From Ornithinibacillus halotolerans (GTDB lineage Bacteria; Bacillota; Bacilli; Bacillales; Amphibacillaceae), in assembly GCF_014637405.1 (NCBI RefSeq), contig NZ_BMEY01000029.1, forward strand, positions 1-41,670: 41,670 nt of DNA, given 5' to 3'. Below the pieces are notes generated by a model. That model was not told where the DNA came from and did not search any database. It saw only the letters and a program-made list of their open reading frames with translations. Made by a program: the position numbers and the translations under genes. Below, in pieces: positions 26,317 through 33,754 of this stretch. The first letter of the stretch is position 1, and every line of letters starts with the position of its first letter.

Positions 26317-27903
26317 TTATGATAAATCCTTTAACATCAAGCAAAAACGTAAAATAAATCGATTCATGGAATCATCTAAATCCATATTTAATAGTTCCTC
26401 AATTCGCTTTATGCGATATGTCATGGTTCTACGATGAATAAATAACGACTCTGAAGAACGAGTAACATTACCATTTTCATCTAAATAAACCTTTAGTGTT
26501 TTTAATAATTCTCCTTGATCATTCTCCAGAGGATTTAGGAGATTTCGAGCATATTTTACCGAGAACTTATCGTTAGTCAGCTTTATTAATATTTCATAAA
26601 TTCCAAGTTTATCAAACGTATATACGGATTCTCTCGGTTTGATTTTCATCCCAATTTCCATTGTTTTGCGAACAGAATTAAGACTTTCTATAAAGCTGGT
26701 CGGCGTTTTCATATAAGGGCTTATTGCTATACGAATATTCTCATTCGCCTCTTTTTCATTTTGTTTTTTTATAATCAATGACCACTGATCAAGCATTTCT
26801 GGATAAGATTTTTCATCACCGAAAATTAAAGCAAAAAAACTATTATGTTTTTCAAAAAGTACTACTTCAGAATGAGAAATCTGATTTACTATATCTATCA
26901 ACTTTCTTCTTACTAAACTAGTATAATCAATTAAATAGGAGGAGGAATAATCAAAAATGGCCAGCCAGCTCGCTTCAAATTGTACAATGCTAATCACCTT
27001 ATTTGAATTAGCGGATTCTAATTTTTGAAATAATCTATCCATCAATTTCACATCATCTAGCCGCTCCCGCTGCAGAAACAATTGATCACTTAAAAATAAC
27101 TTACTAAATTTATTACTTAATTCCGATATTCTACTAGACTTATCAAACATAAAGTCATTTGTATATGGAACATGCATAATAGCAAACACTTGGTTCTGAG
27201 ATGTTAATGGTATTAGAAGTCGATTACGAAAACCATGTATTTTAAATACGGAAAATCCTGTTTGTAAGAAATCCTCCGTCCAAGATTGAATAATCTCTCT
27301 AAAAGACGGATAATCTGGAAGAGAGAAAATCGTCGTACTTTTTCTCCATCCATCGGAAAGAAAACCCTCTGAAGCATATAAAAGTCTTCCTTCTAGATCT
27401 TCAATATAAATATTGCTTTTTACAATGTCTTTCATTTTATTTAGTATTTCTGGAATAGATATGAGATTTGAATTTCCTATTTCTAATAACGGATTTAGTA
27501 TGAAATCCTCTTTTTTCCGTTTCTCGTTATATATTTTTTCGTACAGAGGAGTTAGTATTTTAATATAGGAAACATCTTTAGGAATTGATATGATAGGAAA
27601 ATCATTTTCATTTGCCATATCAATTACTTGTTTTGGCAATTCCTCAATAAAACGACCGAGTTTTATAACAATTCCAGAAGCCTTTATATTAATCAAATCT
27701 TTTACAACTTTAATCTGTTTTTCGGGTTCGTCCTTTATTGAATAAAAAGCCGTCATAACCAAAACACCAGGAGTGATCCAGTCAGAAACCTCAGGAACTT
27801 CCATGACTTCAACATAATTTACGTTACGATTAATTCCCTGAACACCTGCTATTACTACACCTTTTTGCAGTTCACCTATGTGTAACGTATCCTGAACATT
27901 CAT
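26317..27903 (-). CDS. PucR-family transcriptional regulator
   Basis: Regulator of about 528 residues. Residues 1-120 form the PucR N-terminal domain (VVIAGVQGINRNVNYVEVME, EVSDWITPGVLVMTAFYSIK). The middle looks GGDEF-like in layout. The C-terminus has the PucR helix-turn-helix with the RRTMTYRIKRIEELL motif after YLDENGNVTRSSESLFIH. GTG at 27912 would overlap the ribosome site, so ATG at 27903 with AAGGAG 8 bases upstream is chosen. PucR proteins activate purine or amino-acid-derived catabolic genes. It stands directly upstream of the operon, in the same direction and with its own terminator. Confidence 0.9.
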   Translation of the reverse strand: MNVQDTLHIGELQKGVVIAGVQGINRNVNYVEVMEVPEVSDWITPGVLVMTAFYSIKDEPEKQIKVVKDLINIKASGIVIKLGRFIEELPKQVIDMANENDFPIISIPKDVSYIKILTPLYEKIYNEKRKKEDFILNPLLEIGNSNLISIPEILNKMKDIVKSNIYIEDLEGRLLYASEGFLSDGWRKSTTIFSLPDYPSFREIIQSWTEDFLQTGFSVFKIHGFRNRLLIPLTSQNQVFAIMHVPYTNDFMFDKSSRISELSNKFSKLFLSDQLFLQRERLDDVKLMDRLFQKLESANSNKVISIVQFEASWLAIFDYSSSYLIDYTSLVRRKLIDIVNQISHSEVVLFEKHNSFFALIFGDEKSYPEMLDQWSLIIKKQNEKEANENIRIAISPYMKTPTSFIESLNSVRKTMEIGMKIKPRESVYTFDKLGIYEILIKLTNDKFSVKYARNLLNPLENDQGELLKTLKVYLDENGNVTRSSESLFIHRRTMTYRIKRIEELLNMDLDDSMNRFILRFCLMLKDLS

Positions 27904-28023
27904 ATCATTCACTCCTTTTTTACTATATTAATCTATTATACGATATATTGTCGAAATTCGCGTCGGTTTTTAATGTAAATTCATGCAATATTGGAACAAA
28001 GAGCCTGTCCCCACGCCACTCTC

Positions 28024-28066
28024 CATTCGACAAATTCCAACAAACTTCGGGAGGTGTCAGGCACCT
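28024..28066 (+). repeat. Dispersed repeat (GGGAGGTGTCAGGCACC family), copy 3
   Basis: Direct copy in the PucR/barnase gap, ending just 30 bases before the barnase promoter. A GAGCCTGTCCCCACGCC element of the other repeat family lies next to it at 28000-28017. Confidence 0.75.
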
Positions 28067-28094
28067 AAATACCATGTCCGTCCCCCACCCCAAT

Positions 28095-28123
28095 TTGATA
28101 GAATCGCAAAACTCTAGTATAAT
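28095..28123 (+). promoter_or_regulatory. Promoter of the barnase-barstar operon
   Basis: TTGATA (28095-28100) and TATAAT (28118-28123) with exactly 17 bases between, about 40 bases before the barnase start. A strong sigma-A-type promoter by sequence. Confidence 0.75.
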
Positions 28124-28163
28124 TTCCTAAATCAACCAATCTACACACAAAAGGATGAATGCC

Positions 28164-28649
28164 ATGAAACGACTATTTAATCTGTTTATCATTCTCATGA
28201 TGAGTATTATGCTTACGGCTTGTGCTGGAATTGATTTATTATTTGATGATGAAATCGAATCTAATCAGGGAGCGGAAGAAGCAGATTCGAGTAGCGATTT
28301 AAGCGAAGATGGTTATTACACAAGCAAGGAAGAAGTCTCCCTTTACATCCATACATTCGGTAAACTTCCTAGGAATTATATTACGAAGGCTGAGGCGCGT
28401 GAGTTAGGCTGGGAGGCTAGTGAAGGAAATCTTTGGGAAGTAACAGATCAGAAAAGCATTGGCGGAGATCGATTTGGCAACAGAGAGGGAAATCTTCCAG
28501 ATAAAGAAGGAAGACAGTACTTCGAAGCTGATATCAATTATGAAGGTGGCTACCGTGGTGCAGAGCGCATCGTCTATTCTAATGATGGATTAATTTACTA
28601 TACCGCGGACCACTATGAAACATTTACCTTATTATATGGAGATGAATAA
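28164..28649 (+). CDS. Barnase-family ribonuclease, lipid-anchored
   Basis: Guanyl-preferring extracellular RNase of the barnase family, 161 residues. The first ATG at 28155 touches the AGG of the ribosome site, so the ATG at 28164 is chosen. Catalytic residues match barnase: E121 in YFEADINY, R135 in AERIVYS, H150 in ADHYETF, with the phosphate-binding R107 in NREGNLP. Ordinary barnase is secreted free, but this one has a LTAC lipobox with the anchor C20 and an acidic Ser/Asp/Glu linker (28-50), so it should stay on the outer face of the membrane. It is followed by its inhibitor. Confidence 0.93.
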   Translation: MKRLFNLFIILMMSIMLTACAGIDLLFDDEIESNQGAEEADSSSDLSEDGYYTSKEEVSLYIHTFGKLPRNYITKAEARELGWEASEGNLWEVTDQKSIGGDRFGNREGNLPDKEGRQYFEADINYEGGYRGAERIVYSNDGLIYYTADHYETFTLLYGDE

Positions 28650-28650
28650 G

Positions 28651-28923
28651 ATGACACTTGTTACATTGGATGGAAAAACCATGCAGAAAAAAGAAGATGT
28701 TCATGCCTACTTAAAATCAAAGCTGAATCTACCTGAGTATTACGGTAATAATCTTGATGCCCTGTGGGATGTTTTGAGTACCTTAGATGATTCAATGGAG
28801 ATTCATTTTATTCATTCTAAGCAAATGCTTGAGTGTCTTGGAAATTATGGAACAGCACTTTTGAAAGTGTTTGAAGATGCAGCAAATGAGAATTCGAATA
28901 TTAAATTTAGAGTAATATCTTAG
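28651..28923 (+). CDS. Barstar-family ribonuclease inhibitor
   Basis: Intracellular inhibitor of the adjoining barnase, about 90 residues, the usual length. The barnase-binding helix is visible as LPEYYGNNLDALWDVL with D36, W39 and D40 matching barstar D35, W38 and D39. The C-terminal strand IKFRVIS is typical. An in-frame start at 28615 lies inside the barnase gene; the ATG at 28651, one base after the barnase stop with GGAG 9 bases upstream, is the correct one. Tight coupling ensures that inhibitor is made with the RNase. Confidence 0.92.
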   Translation: MTLVTLDGKTMQKKEDVHAYLKSKLNLPEYYGNNLDALWDVLSTLDDSMEIHFIHSKQMLECLGNYGTALLKVFEDAANENSNIKFRVIS

Positions 28924-28971
28924 TTTATCGGCGCCTTTCACTTCCCGCTTTTTATAAATAAACAAGTTCTA

Positions 28972-29020
28972 AAAAGCTATTTGTATTAAAACGTATTTCG
29001 TTCTAATACAAATAGCTTTT
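28972..29020 (+). terminator. Terminator of the barnase-barstar operon
   Basis: AAAAGCTATTTGTATTA (28972-28988) pairs perfectly with TAATACAAATAGCTTTT (29004-29020), followed by GTTTA. Confidence 0.8.
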
Positions 29021-29024
29021 GTTT

Positions 29025-29065
29025 ATTCGACAAAAACCAACAAACTTCGGGAGGTGTCAGGCACC
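29025..29065 (+). repeat. Dispersed repeat (GGGAGGTGTCAGGCACC family), copy 4
   Basis: Direct copy lying immediately after the barstar terminator and before the 3' end of the converging lipoprotein gene. Confidence 0.75.
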
Positions 29066-29096
29066 CAAATCTTGCATTAAACTGTAAAATTAATCA

Positions 29097-29813
29097 TTAC
29101 TTTTCAAACCACTTCATAAACTCTTTTTGTGTTAACTCTTCAACTATTTCTACTGCACTCCCGCCTAAATAATCATCTGATAGTATCTCGGTTTTATAGA
29201 CTTGATATTTTGATCCATCATTTACTGATGGTGTTACATAGTATAACGAACTACCATCCACATCCCACTTCAAGCCATAAATATCTTCAAAAGCAAAGGA
29301 AGCACTATGACTTTGTTTATTTAAATCCATTTCTAGATGATATATATTGACTCGCGCATTATCAGCGCTTCCACTTATGAAAGCAACCAAATTTTCGGTG
29401 GGAGACCATGCAATTCCATGAGGCCTCTTATAGCCATCATAGTCACTTCCATACCCAATATTATCCGATAAGTTTATAACATCCCCTGTTTCCAAACTAA
29501 TAACATAAACCTTAATGCTGCCATCTTTAGCTTTAACATCATAACTTAAATATTGTTTATTGTAAGAGAGTTGAAATCCTCGAATGGTACTTTCTTTATC
29601 AGGAAGTTCCACTTCAAAGATATTATTATTACTATTAATATGTAATACTCCATCATTTACAGAAAAATTATATCCGTCCATTTCAATAGTTTCATTATTA
29701 TTTTCATATTCAATTACATAACGGTTATCATAATAATTTATTTCCTCAGAACATCCCATTAGAAGTATGGAAATCAGCAAAAATAATATGATATTTAATA
29801 AGATCCTTCTCAA
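29097..29813 (-). CDS. Lipoprotein with a TolB-like beta-propeller pattern
   Basis: Exported lipoprotein of about 238 residues. The N-terminus is RRILLNIILFLLISILLMGC with the anchor cysteine at its end. The rest has repeated beta-strand pairs (QLSYNKQYLSYDVKAKDGSIKVYV, then GIAWSPTENLVAFISG, then GLKWDVDGSSLYYVTP), the pattern of TolB/WD-type propeller blades. TTG at 29813 is preferred: AAGGTGG lies 9 bases before it, whereas the TTG at 29822 touches that site. Function unknown. Confidence 0.75.
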   Translation of the reverse strand: MRRILLNIILFLLISILLMGCSEEINYYDNRYVIEYENNNETIEMDGYNFSVNDGVLHINSNNNIFEVELPDKESTIRGFQLSYNKQYLSYDVKAKDGSIKVYVISLETGDVINLSDNIGYGSDYDGYKRPHGIAWSPTENLVAFISGSADNARVNIYHLEMDLNKQSHSASFAFEDIYGLKWDVDGSSLYYVTPSVNDGSKYQVYKTEILSDDYLGGSAVEIVEELTQKEFMKWFEK

Positions 29814-29844
29814 GCAGTTCAACCACCTTTATAAAATTTAGTAC

Positions 29845-29873
29845 TTTATATGTAAAATATAGCATAGCTTCAA
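29845..29873 (-). promoter_or_regulatory. Promoter of the propeller lipoprotein
   Basis: On the minus strand TTGAAG (29868-29873) and TATAAA (29845-29850) are 17 bases apart, about 30 bases before the start codon. Confidence 0.6.
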
Positions 29874-29881
29874 TGAATATT

Positions 29882-30037
29882 GGTGTCTGACACCTCCCGG
29901 GTTTTGTCACTAAATGTCGAACAGCAATCGAAACCCCATCAAAAAAAGCTATTTGATTGCGAGGGAGAACCTACCGCAATCAAATAGCTCTAATTCATTC
30001 GACAAAATCTAACAAACTTCGGGAGGTGTCAGGCACC
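29882..30037. repeat. Inverted pair of the TCAGGCACC repeat around a terminator
   Basis: An inverted, somewhat diverged copy (29882-29921, GTCTGACACCTCCCG) and a direct copy (29996-30037) face each other head to head. Between them lies a strong hairpin: AGCTATTTGATTGC (29947-29960) / GCAATCAAATAGCT (29976-29989), followed on the minus strand by seven T, which should terminate the glycine-betaine binding protein gene. Confidence 0.7.
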
Positions 30038-30066
30038 TCCCCCACCAAAGCCTCCAAAAAAGCAGT

Positions 30067-30972
30067 CTATTTCTCCAACCACTCATCTACTGTTTCTGGA
30101 TTGGCTTCTACCCAGTCTTCTGCCAACTCTCTTAATGACTTCCCACTATCCAAATCCATAATCCATGTTTCCACCATTTCTAAAGTCAGTTCCATATTTG
30201 AGAACAACTTATAAGCTGTTGGTGATTCTTCTTTCAGACTTGGTGTAACGGCAATTTGAACATCATCCATTTTCCATGTATTAAGTGGATCCTCTAAGAA
30301 TTTAATGTCAAAATGAACAAACATTGGGTGAGGACGCCAAGCATTAAATGCAATAGCTTCTTTATTTTTAATCATGCTATCTACTTGTGCAAGCATGATG
30401 GCAACACTACTATTCTGTATGATAAAGTCGTCCATTCCATAAGTTTCTACCATTTCTTCTGTCGTCAAAGCCATACCACTACCAGGCTCAATTGCATAAA
30501 TTTCATGATTAAAAAGCTCTGGATTATTAGCAACATCTTCAATAGAATTAATATCCTCTAGATAAGTTGGTACACCTATTCCCATAGGCATATCCGAGTA
30601 TAACGTACCAGCTATCTCAAACGAACCGCCATACTTTTCGATATAATCTTTATGTAAATTTGGGCTCCAAACATCGATAAAAGCATCTATATCCTGACCT
30701 GAAAGAGCTTCATATAAGATTCCTACTTCAGCTTCTTCAATTTCCACTTTAAAACCTTCTTGTTCCAAAATGACTTGTGATAAATAGGCAGGTACAGTCG
30801 AATAATCATATGGATCTAACCCAATCTTCAACTCTGTTTTCTCATCTTCAAGGTCGTTTCCTGGTGCTTCATTACTTGCATCGTTATCTCCCCCACAAGC
30901 CACCAGTAAAAGCGACACCATTACTCCAATCAATACTAAACTAAATACGTGTTTTCTTGAATTTTTAAAGAT
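30067..30972 (-). CDS. Glycine betaine/choline-type ABC binding lipoprotein (OpuAC family), orphan
   Basis: Binding lipoprotein of 289-302 residues. The lipobox LLVAC is followed by GGDNDASNE and a typical OpuAC core (ELKIGLDPYDYSTVPAYLSQVI, VDVWSPNLH-like DAFIDVWSPNLHKDYI, EPGSGMALTTEEMVETYG, AFNAWRPHPMF). No permease or ATPase gene is next to it. The start is odd. The first conventional codon is a TTG at 30933, which gives a signal peptide without positive charges. The frame extends upstream through KNSRKHVFSLV, a good n-region, to an ATC at 30972, about 10 bases after GAGAGGAAG. Either a rare ATC start is used or one base has changed. Confidence 0.8.
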   Translation of the reverse strand: MFKNSRKHVFSLVLIGVMVSLLLVACGGDNDASNEAPGNDLEDEKTELKIGLDPYDYSTVPAYLSQVILEQEGFKVEIEEAEVGILYEALSGQDIDAFIDVWSPNLHKDYIEKYGGSFEIAGTLYSDMPMGIGVPTYLEDINSIEDVANNPELFNHEIYAIEPGSGMALTTEEMVETYGMDDFIIQNSSVAIMLAQVDSMIKNKEAIAFNAWRPHPMFVHFDIKFLEDPLNTWKMDDVQIAVTPSLKEESPTAYKLFSNMELTLEMVETWIMDLDSGKSLRELAEDWVEANPETVDEWLEK

Positions 30973-31170
30973 ACAAAATCTTCCTCTCCACTTTTTTTAA
31001 TAGACGTTTTCCATAGTAACACATTACCCGAAAAACTAAAAATATAAACTCTTCTGACTATTGGGAATGTTTGAGAGGAAGACATTATTTTGTTCACTTC
31101 ATTATTATAAATAATTGCAAAAAATCCTAATAAAAAATCGGCTATTTTCTTCTGATCTGCTGCTCAAAAT

Positions 31171-31220
31171 AGACACCCTTCGTAAACAAGATGTCTATGG
31201 TTTGTATTCTATTCCGCTTT
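31171..31220 (+). repeat. Orphan copy of the TumE-like gene end with its terminator
   Basis: Matches 11305-11354 with few changes (AGACACCCT, CAAGATGTCTATGG, TTGTATTCTATTCC). That is the hairpin and last codons of the frameshifted gene near 11.3 kb. Here it stands directly before the ParB-like gene, so a piece of the same locus was copied or both derive from a common ancestor. Confidence 0.7.
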
Positions 31221-31248
31221 GAATGAAATAGAAAGAGAGGTAATAGAA

Positions 31249-31707
31249 ATGAACAAAAGTAGAAAATTAAAACTGCAATCAAACTATACTCCGTATCCTA
31301 TTAATGATGAAGATGATGAAGTATATAGAAATGGTATTTTTCAAATTAATATTACTAAAATTATCGAGCAAATCCGTAGCGGAAAACTACTCCCTGAAAA
31401 GGAACAAATACATGTCCAAGACTGGTTTAAAACACACTTCCATGGTTCCATTAATGAGGACCATTTACCCTCTGTTGATGTCACAAAGACAATTATTCAA
31501 GCAGAAATTAGCCCTGATATGTACACGATCATGGGCGGAAACCACCGGGTGGAAAAGGCCTATCGTGAAGGTACTCCATATATCGACTCTTTCAAATTAA
31601 GAGTAGAGCAGATCCTTCCTTATTTTAAAGAAACTCGAGGTTATGAGACGTTTGTGGGGTACTGGAATTCTAAAGTGGATGACAAAGAGCTTGGGACAAA
31701 CAGCTAG
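31249..31707 (+). CDS. ParB/Srx-like domain protein (copy 1)
   Basis: Protein of about 152 residues. A longer frame begins at 31219, but the ATG at 31249 has AGAGAGG 8 bases upstream. The middle and C-terminal part resembles the ParB/sulfiredoxin nucleotide-binding fold: VDVTKTIIQAEI, then MYTIMGGNHRVEKAY where the family has DGxHR, then IDSFKLRV. In this copy the D of the motif is G (GGNHR), whereas the damaged copy at 36.8 kb keeps DGNHR. It may therefore be an inactive version or a different role. It is part of a 470-base duplication (31312-31781). Confidence 0.6.
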   Translation: MNKSRKLKLQSNYTPYPINDEDDEVYRNGIFQINITKIIEQIRSGKLLPEKEQIHVQDWFKTHFHGSINEDHLPSVDVTKTIIQAEISPDMYTIMGGNHRVEKAYREGTPYIDSFKLRVEQILPYFKETRGYETFVGYWNSKVDDKELGTNS

Positions 31708-31758
31708 GAAATAAGCTCACCTATGGTTAGGATTAATATATGCAGAATAATCATAAAT

Positions 31759-31783
31759 AAGCGCAAGAACCGTCCCCATGCTT
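31759..31783 (+). repeat. REP-like element (ACCGTCCCCATG family)
   Basis: AAGCGCAAGAACCGTCCCCATG closes the duplicated block; the matching end of copy 2 lies at 37250-37275. Confidence 0.65.
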
Positions 31784-31785
31784 GT

Positions 31786-32215
31786 TCACAGCGCAATCAA
31801 GGATTGCTGTTTCTTTAATGGATTGTTAGGGCGAGTTGTGTAATAGTTATGCAGTGCCTTAAACGTTGGGTTACTCGCTACCAATGGCCTTACTGCCATA
31901 TATAGGGATTTACGCAGTTTCTTTCTACCGCGTTTGCTAATTCTGGTTTGACCTTTAAATTTTCCAGAGCTGTGTTCTCGCAATGAGAGGCCTGCCATAT
32001 TTACCAGTTGTTGAGGATGATTGTATTTCGTAATATCCCCTACTTCTGAGAAAAAGGACGCAACTGTCGTTGTTCCAAGCCCTTTAATGTCTGTCATTTC
32101 CTTGGCACCAGGGATTTCATTTATTAGCTCGGCAATTTCTTGATCCAGCTCTTCTAGCTGTTGATTGTATAATTCATATTGATCTAAAAGGCTGTGTAAT
32201 TCCTTCTTGGCAAAA
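31786..32215 (-). mobile_element. IS110-family transposase remnant (C-terminal part)
   Basis: Minus-strand coding of the C-terminal domain of an IS110-type transposase: NEIPGAKEMTDIKGLGTTTV with the helix-hairpin-helix-like GxG segment, then NMAGLSLREHSSGKFKGQTR and SKRGRKKLRKSLYMA. The frame extends upstream through a coiled-coil stretch (QYELYNQQLEELDQEIAELI) to about 32215, where it is cut. The N-terminal RuvC-like catalytic DEDD domain is absent, so it cannot move by itself. The tail ends directly beside a REP-like element. Confidence 0.8.
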
Positions 32216-32488
32216 CGTAGGCCGATATATCAATTAATCGTATATGTAAATGACACGCACCTAGTAGGTGAATGGCGATCAGATGTGCCTTCCTTGTATA
32301 AGTATAAAGTATATGAGAAGAATCATCTATTTACCAAGGAATATTGGGGCGGATATGTTAGGCATAATCGAATCCATCGAAAAGTATTAAATCAGGATGG
32401 AAAGCTAGTGAAGGATGAATTTGTTACTGAAAATCATGCTATTATGATGTATGAGCCATTGCTTGAAGAGCCAAAGACAAATAAATAA
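32216..32488 (+). pseudogene. 5'-truncated gene next to the IS110 remnant
   Basis: An open plus-strand frame reads IYQLIVYVNDTHLVGEWRSD and later EYWGGYVRHNRIHRKVLNQD, ending at 32488. Its apparent start, a TTG at 32207, lies inside the antisense of the IS110 remnant, so the real N-terminus was lost when the insertion sequence arrived or recombined. No family is recognised. Confidence 0.5.
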
Positions 32489-32515
32489 GCACCCAGCATG
32501 ATGCTATGGGTGCTT
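32487..32515. terminator. Bidirectional hairpin
   Basis: AAGCACCCA (32487-32495) pairs with TGGGTGCTT (32507-32515); minus-strand continuation ATTTATTTG. It lies 17 bases from the LuxR gene stop and can serve both converging genes. Confidence 0.65.
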
Positions 32516-32531
32516 GGATAATTCTAATGTA

Positions 32532-33617
32532 TTAATCCACTAATCCCATCCGAAAAGCCATCGACACTATTTGCGTTCTGTTCTTCGCTTTTAACTTTAT
32601 CATGAGATTTTGTATATAGTCTCTAATCGTATATTCGCTTAAAAAAAGAAGCTCAGCCATTTCTTTGTTTCTATAACCTTCTGAGAGCAGATGTAAAATA
32701 GCTAATTCTTTATTAGTCAATTCTAATGGATATTTAAAACCTCTACCAAGCTGTCTTCTAGATAGATACATCCCTAACCGCTTTCCAGCAATTTCTAATA
32801 TATCAAGGAATACTTTGGTACATTCAAAACTCTCTCCGCGCTGGTCTAATGTAAGCCAACCATATAATTGTTGTTCGTAAATGATTGGAATAAAGATGAT
32901 AGAAGAAAGGTTAAACCATTCAATGGCAACCTGTTGCACGTAAGGATCTGGCTTCTTCAGGAATAATGGTCTCTTGAGTGAAAAAACCGGCTCTGCTTCA
33001 ATGTTCCCCCGTAATAACTGTACTTTTTCTAATTCCTCACCTATAACTCCTGAAAACTCCTTTAACCAAGGGTTATAACTGATAAACACACAACGTTTAA
33101 ACCCAAAAATTTCTTCTGCTCGAGTTATTAAATATGGTAAATCATCGGTACCGTTACATTGTATAAGATTTTCATTAAAAGCATCTAATTGCAACATATA
33201 TTTTTGCTTTTCTTCCAATACTAAGGGAGGATTCTCTATCCATTGCAGGTAATAAGTGATAAATTTACTTTGCAAATCTTGATGTAATTTTACTAATTCT
33301 ACCTTATGTGGATGATTTTGATGTGAAACTACATTCTGAAAAGATCCCATGAAAATTTCTAGAAATACCTGTGATGATGTAACGGGTATATCGTTACTAT
33401 GCATTTGTATCCAATGGGATAGATCTTCTTCTTTAATCTTTGTATTCTTTAACTGGGTTAACAAGAATAATGAAAAAGCTGATATCATATTCTTTAGTTG
33501 CTGTTTAACTACCTTATCTAAGTCGTTGTTTTTCTCGATAAGCACCATGGCATTACGCATTAGTTCATCCCGATAGATTTTATTAAATAACAAGTATTGG
33601 AATTCTATTTTTTTCAT
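32532..33617 (-). CDS. GAF-LuxR-type transcriptional regulator
   Basis: Regulator of 361 residues. The C-terminus has a LuxR/FixJ helix-turn-helix (LTNKELAILHLLSEGYRNKE, then EYTIRDYIQNLMIKLKAKNR). Residues about 150-290 look like a GAF-type sensor (ITRAEEIFGFKRCVFISYN, SIIFIPIIYEQQLYGWLTLD). The N-terminal 140 residues are helical. AGGTGAAAT precedes the ATG. It is divergent from the hydroxyacyl-CoA dehydrogenase gene, which is its likely target. A small palindrome CCTATAAATATAGG (33657-33670) lies between them. Confidence 0.85.
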   Translation of the reverse strand: MKKIEFQYLLFNKIYRDELMRNAMVLIEKNNDLDKVVKQQLKNMISAFSLFLLTQLKNTKIKEEDLSHWIQMHSNDIPVTSSQVFLEIFMGSFQNVVSHQNHPHKVELVKLHQDLQSKFITYYLQWIENPPLVLEEKQKYMLQLDAFNENLIQCNGTDDLPYLITRAEEIFGFKRCVFISYNPWLKEFSGVIGEELEKVQLLRGNIEAEPVFSLKRPLFLKKPDPYVQQVAIEWFNLSSIIFIPIIYEQQLYGWLTLDQRGESFECTKVFLDILEIAGKRLGMYLSRRQLGRGFKYPLELTNKELAILHLLSEGYRNKEMAELLFLSEYTIRDYIQNLMIKLKAKNRTQIVSMAFRMGLVD

Positions 33618-33656
33618 ATTTCACCTACATTTGTATAATAATTACGTATAGTTTTC

Positions 33657-33670
33657 CCTATAAATATAGG
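33657..33670. promoter_or_regulatory. Palindrome between divergent genes
   Basis: CCTATA-AA-TATAGG lies 40 bases before the LuxR start and 85 bases before the dehydrogenase start. A half-like CCTATAAAA follows at 33690. Possible operator, unproven. Confidence 0.35.
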
Positions 33671-33754
33671 TACATTATGGCATAATAGTCCTATAAAATT
33701 AAAGAGTAAAGTCTTATTACTATAGACTATCTAGAAAAACAAAGGAGAATGAAC

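Noticed and set aside
31786-32215. Complete, active IS110 element
   Set aside because: Only the C-terminal domain remains; the catalytic N-terminal part and matching element ends are missing.
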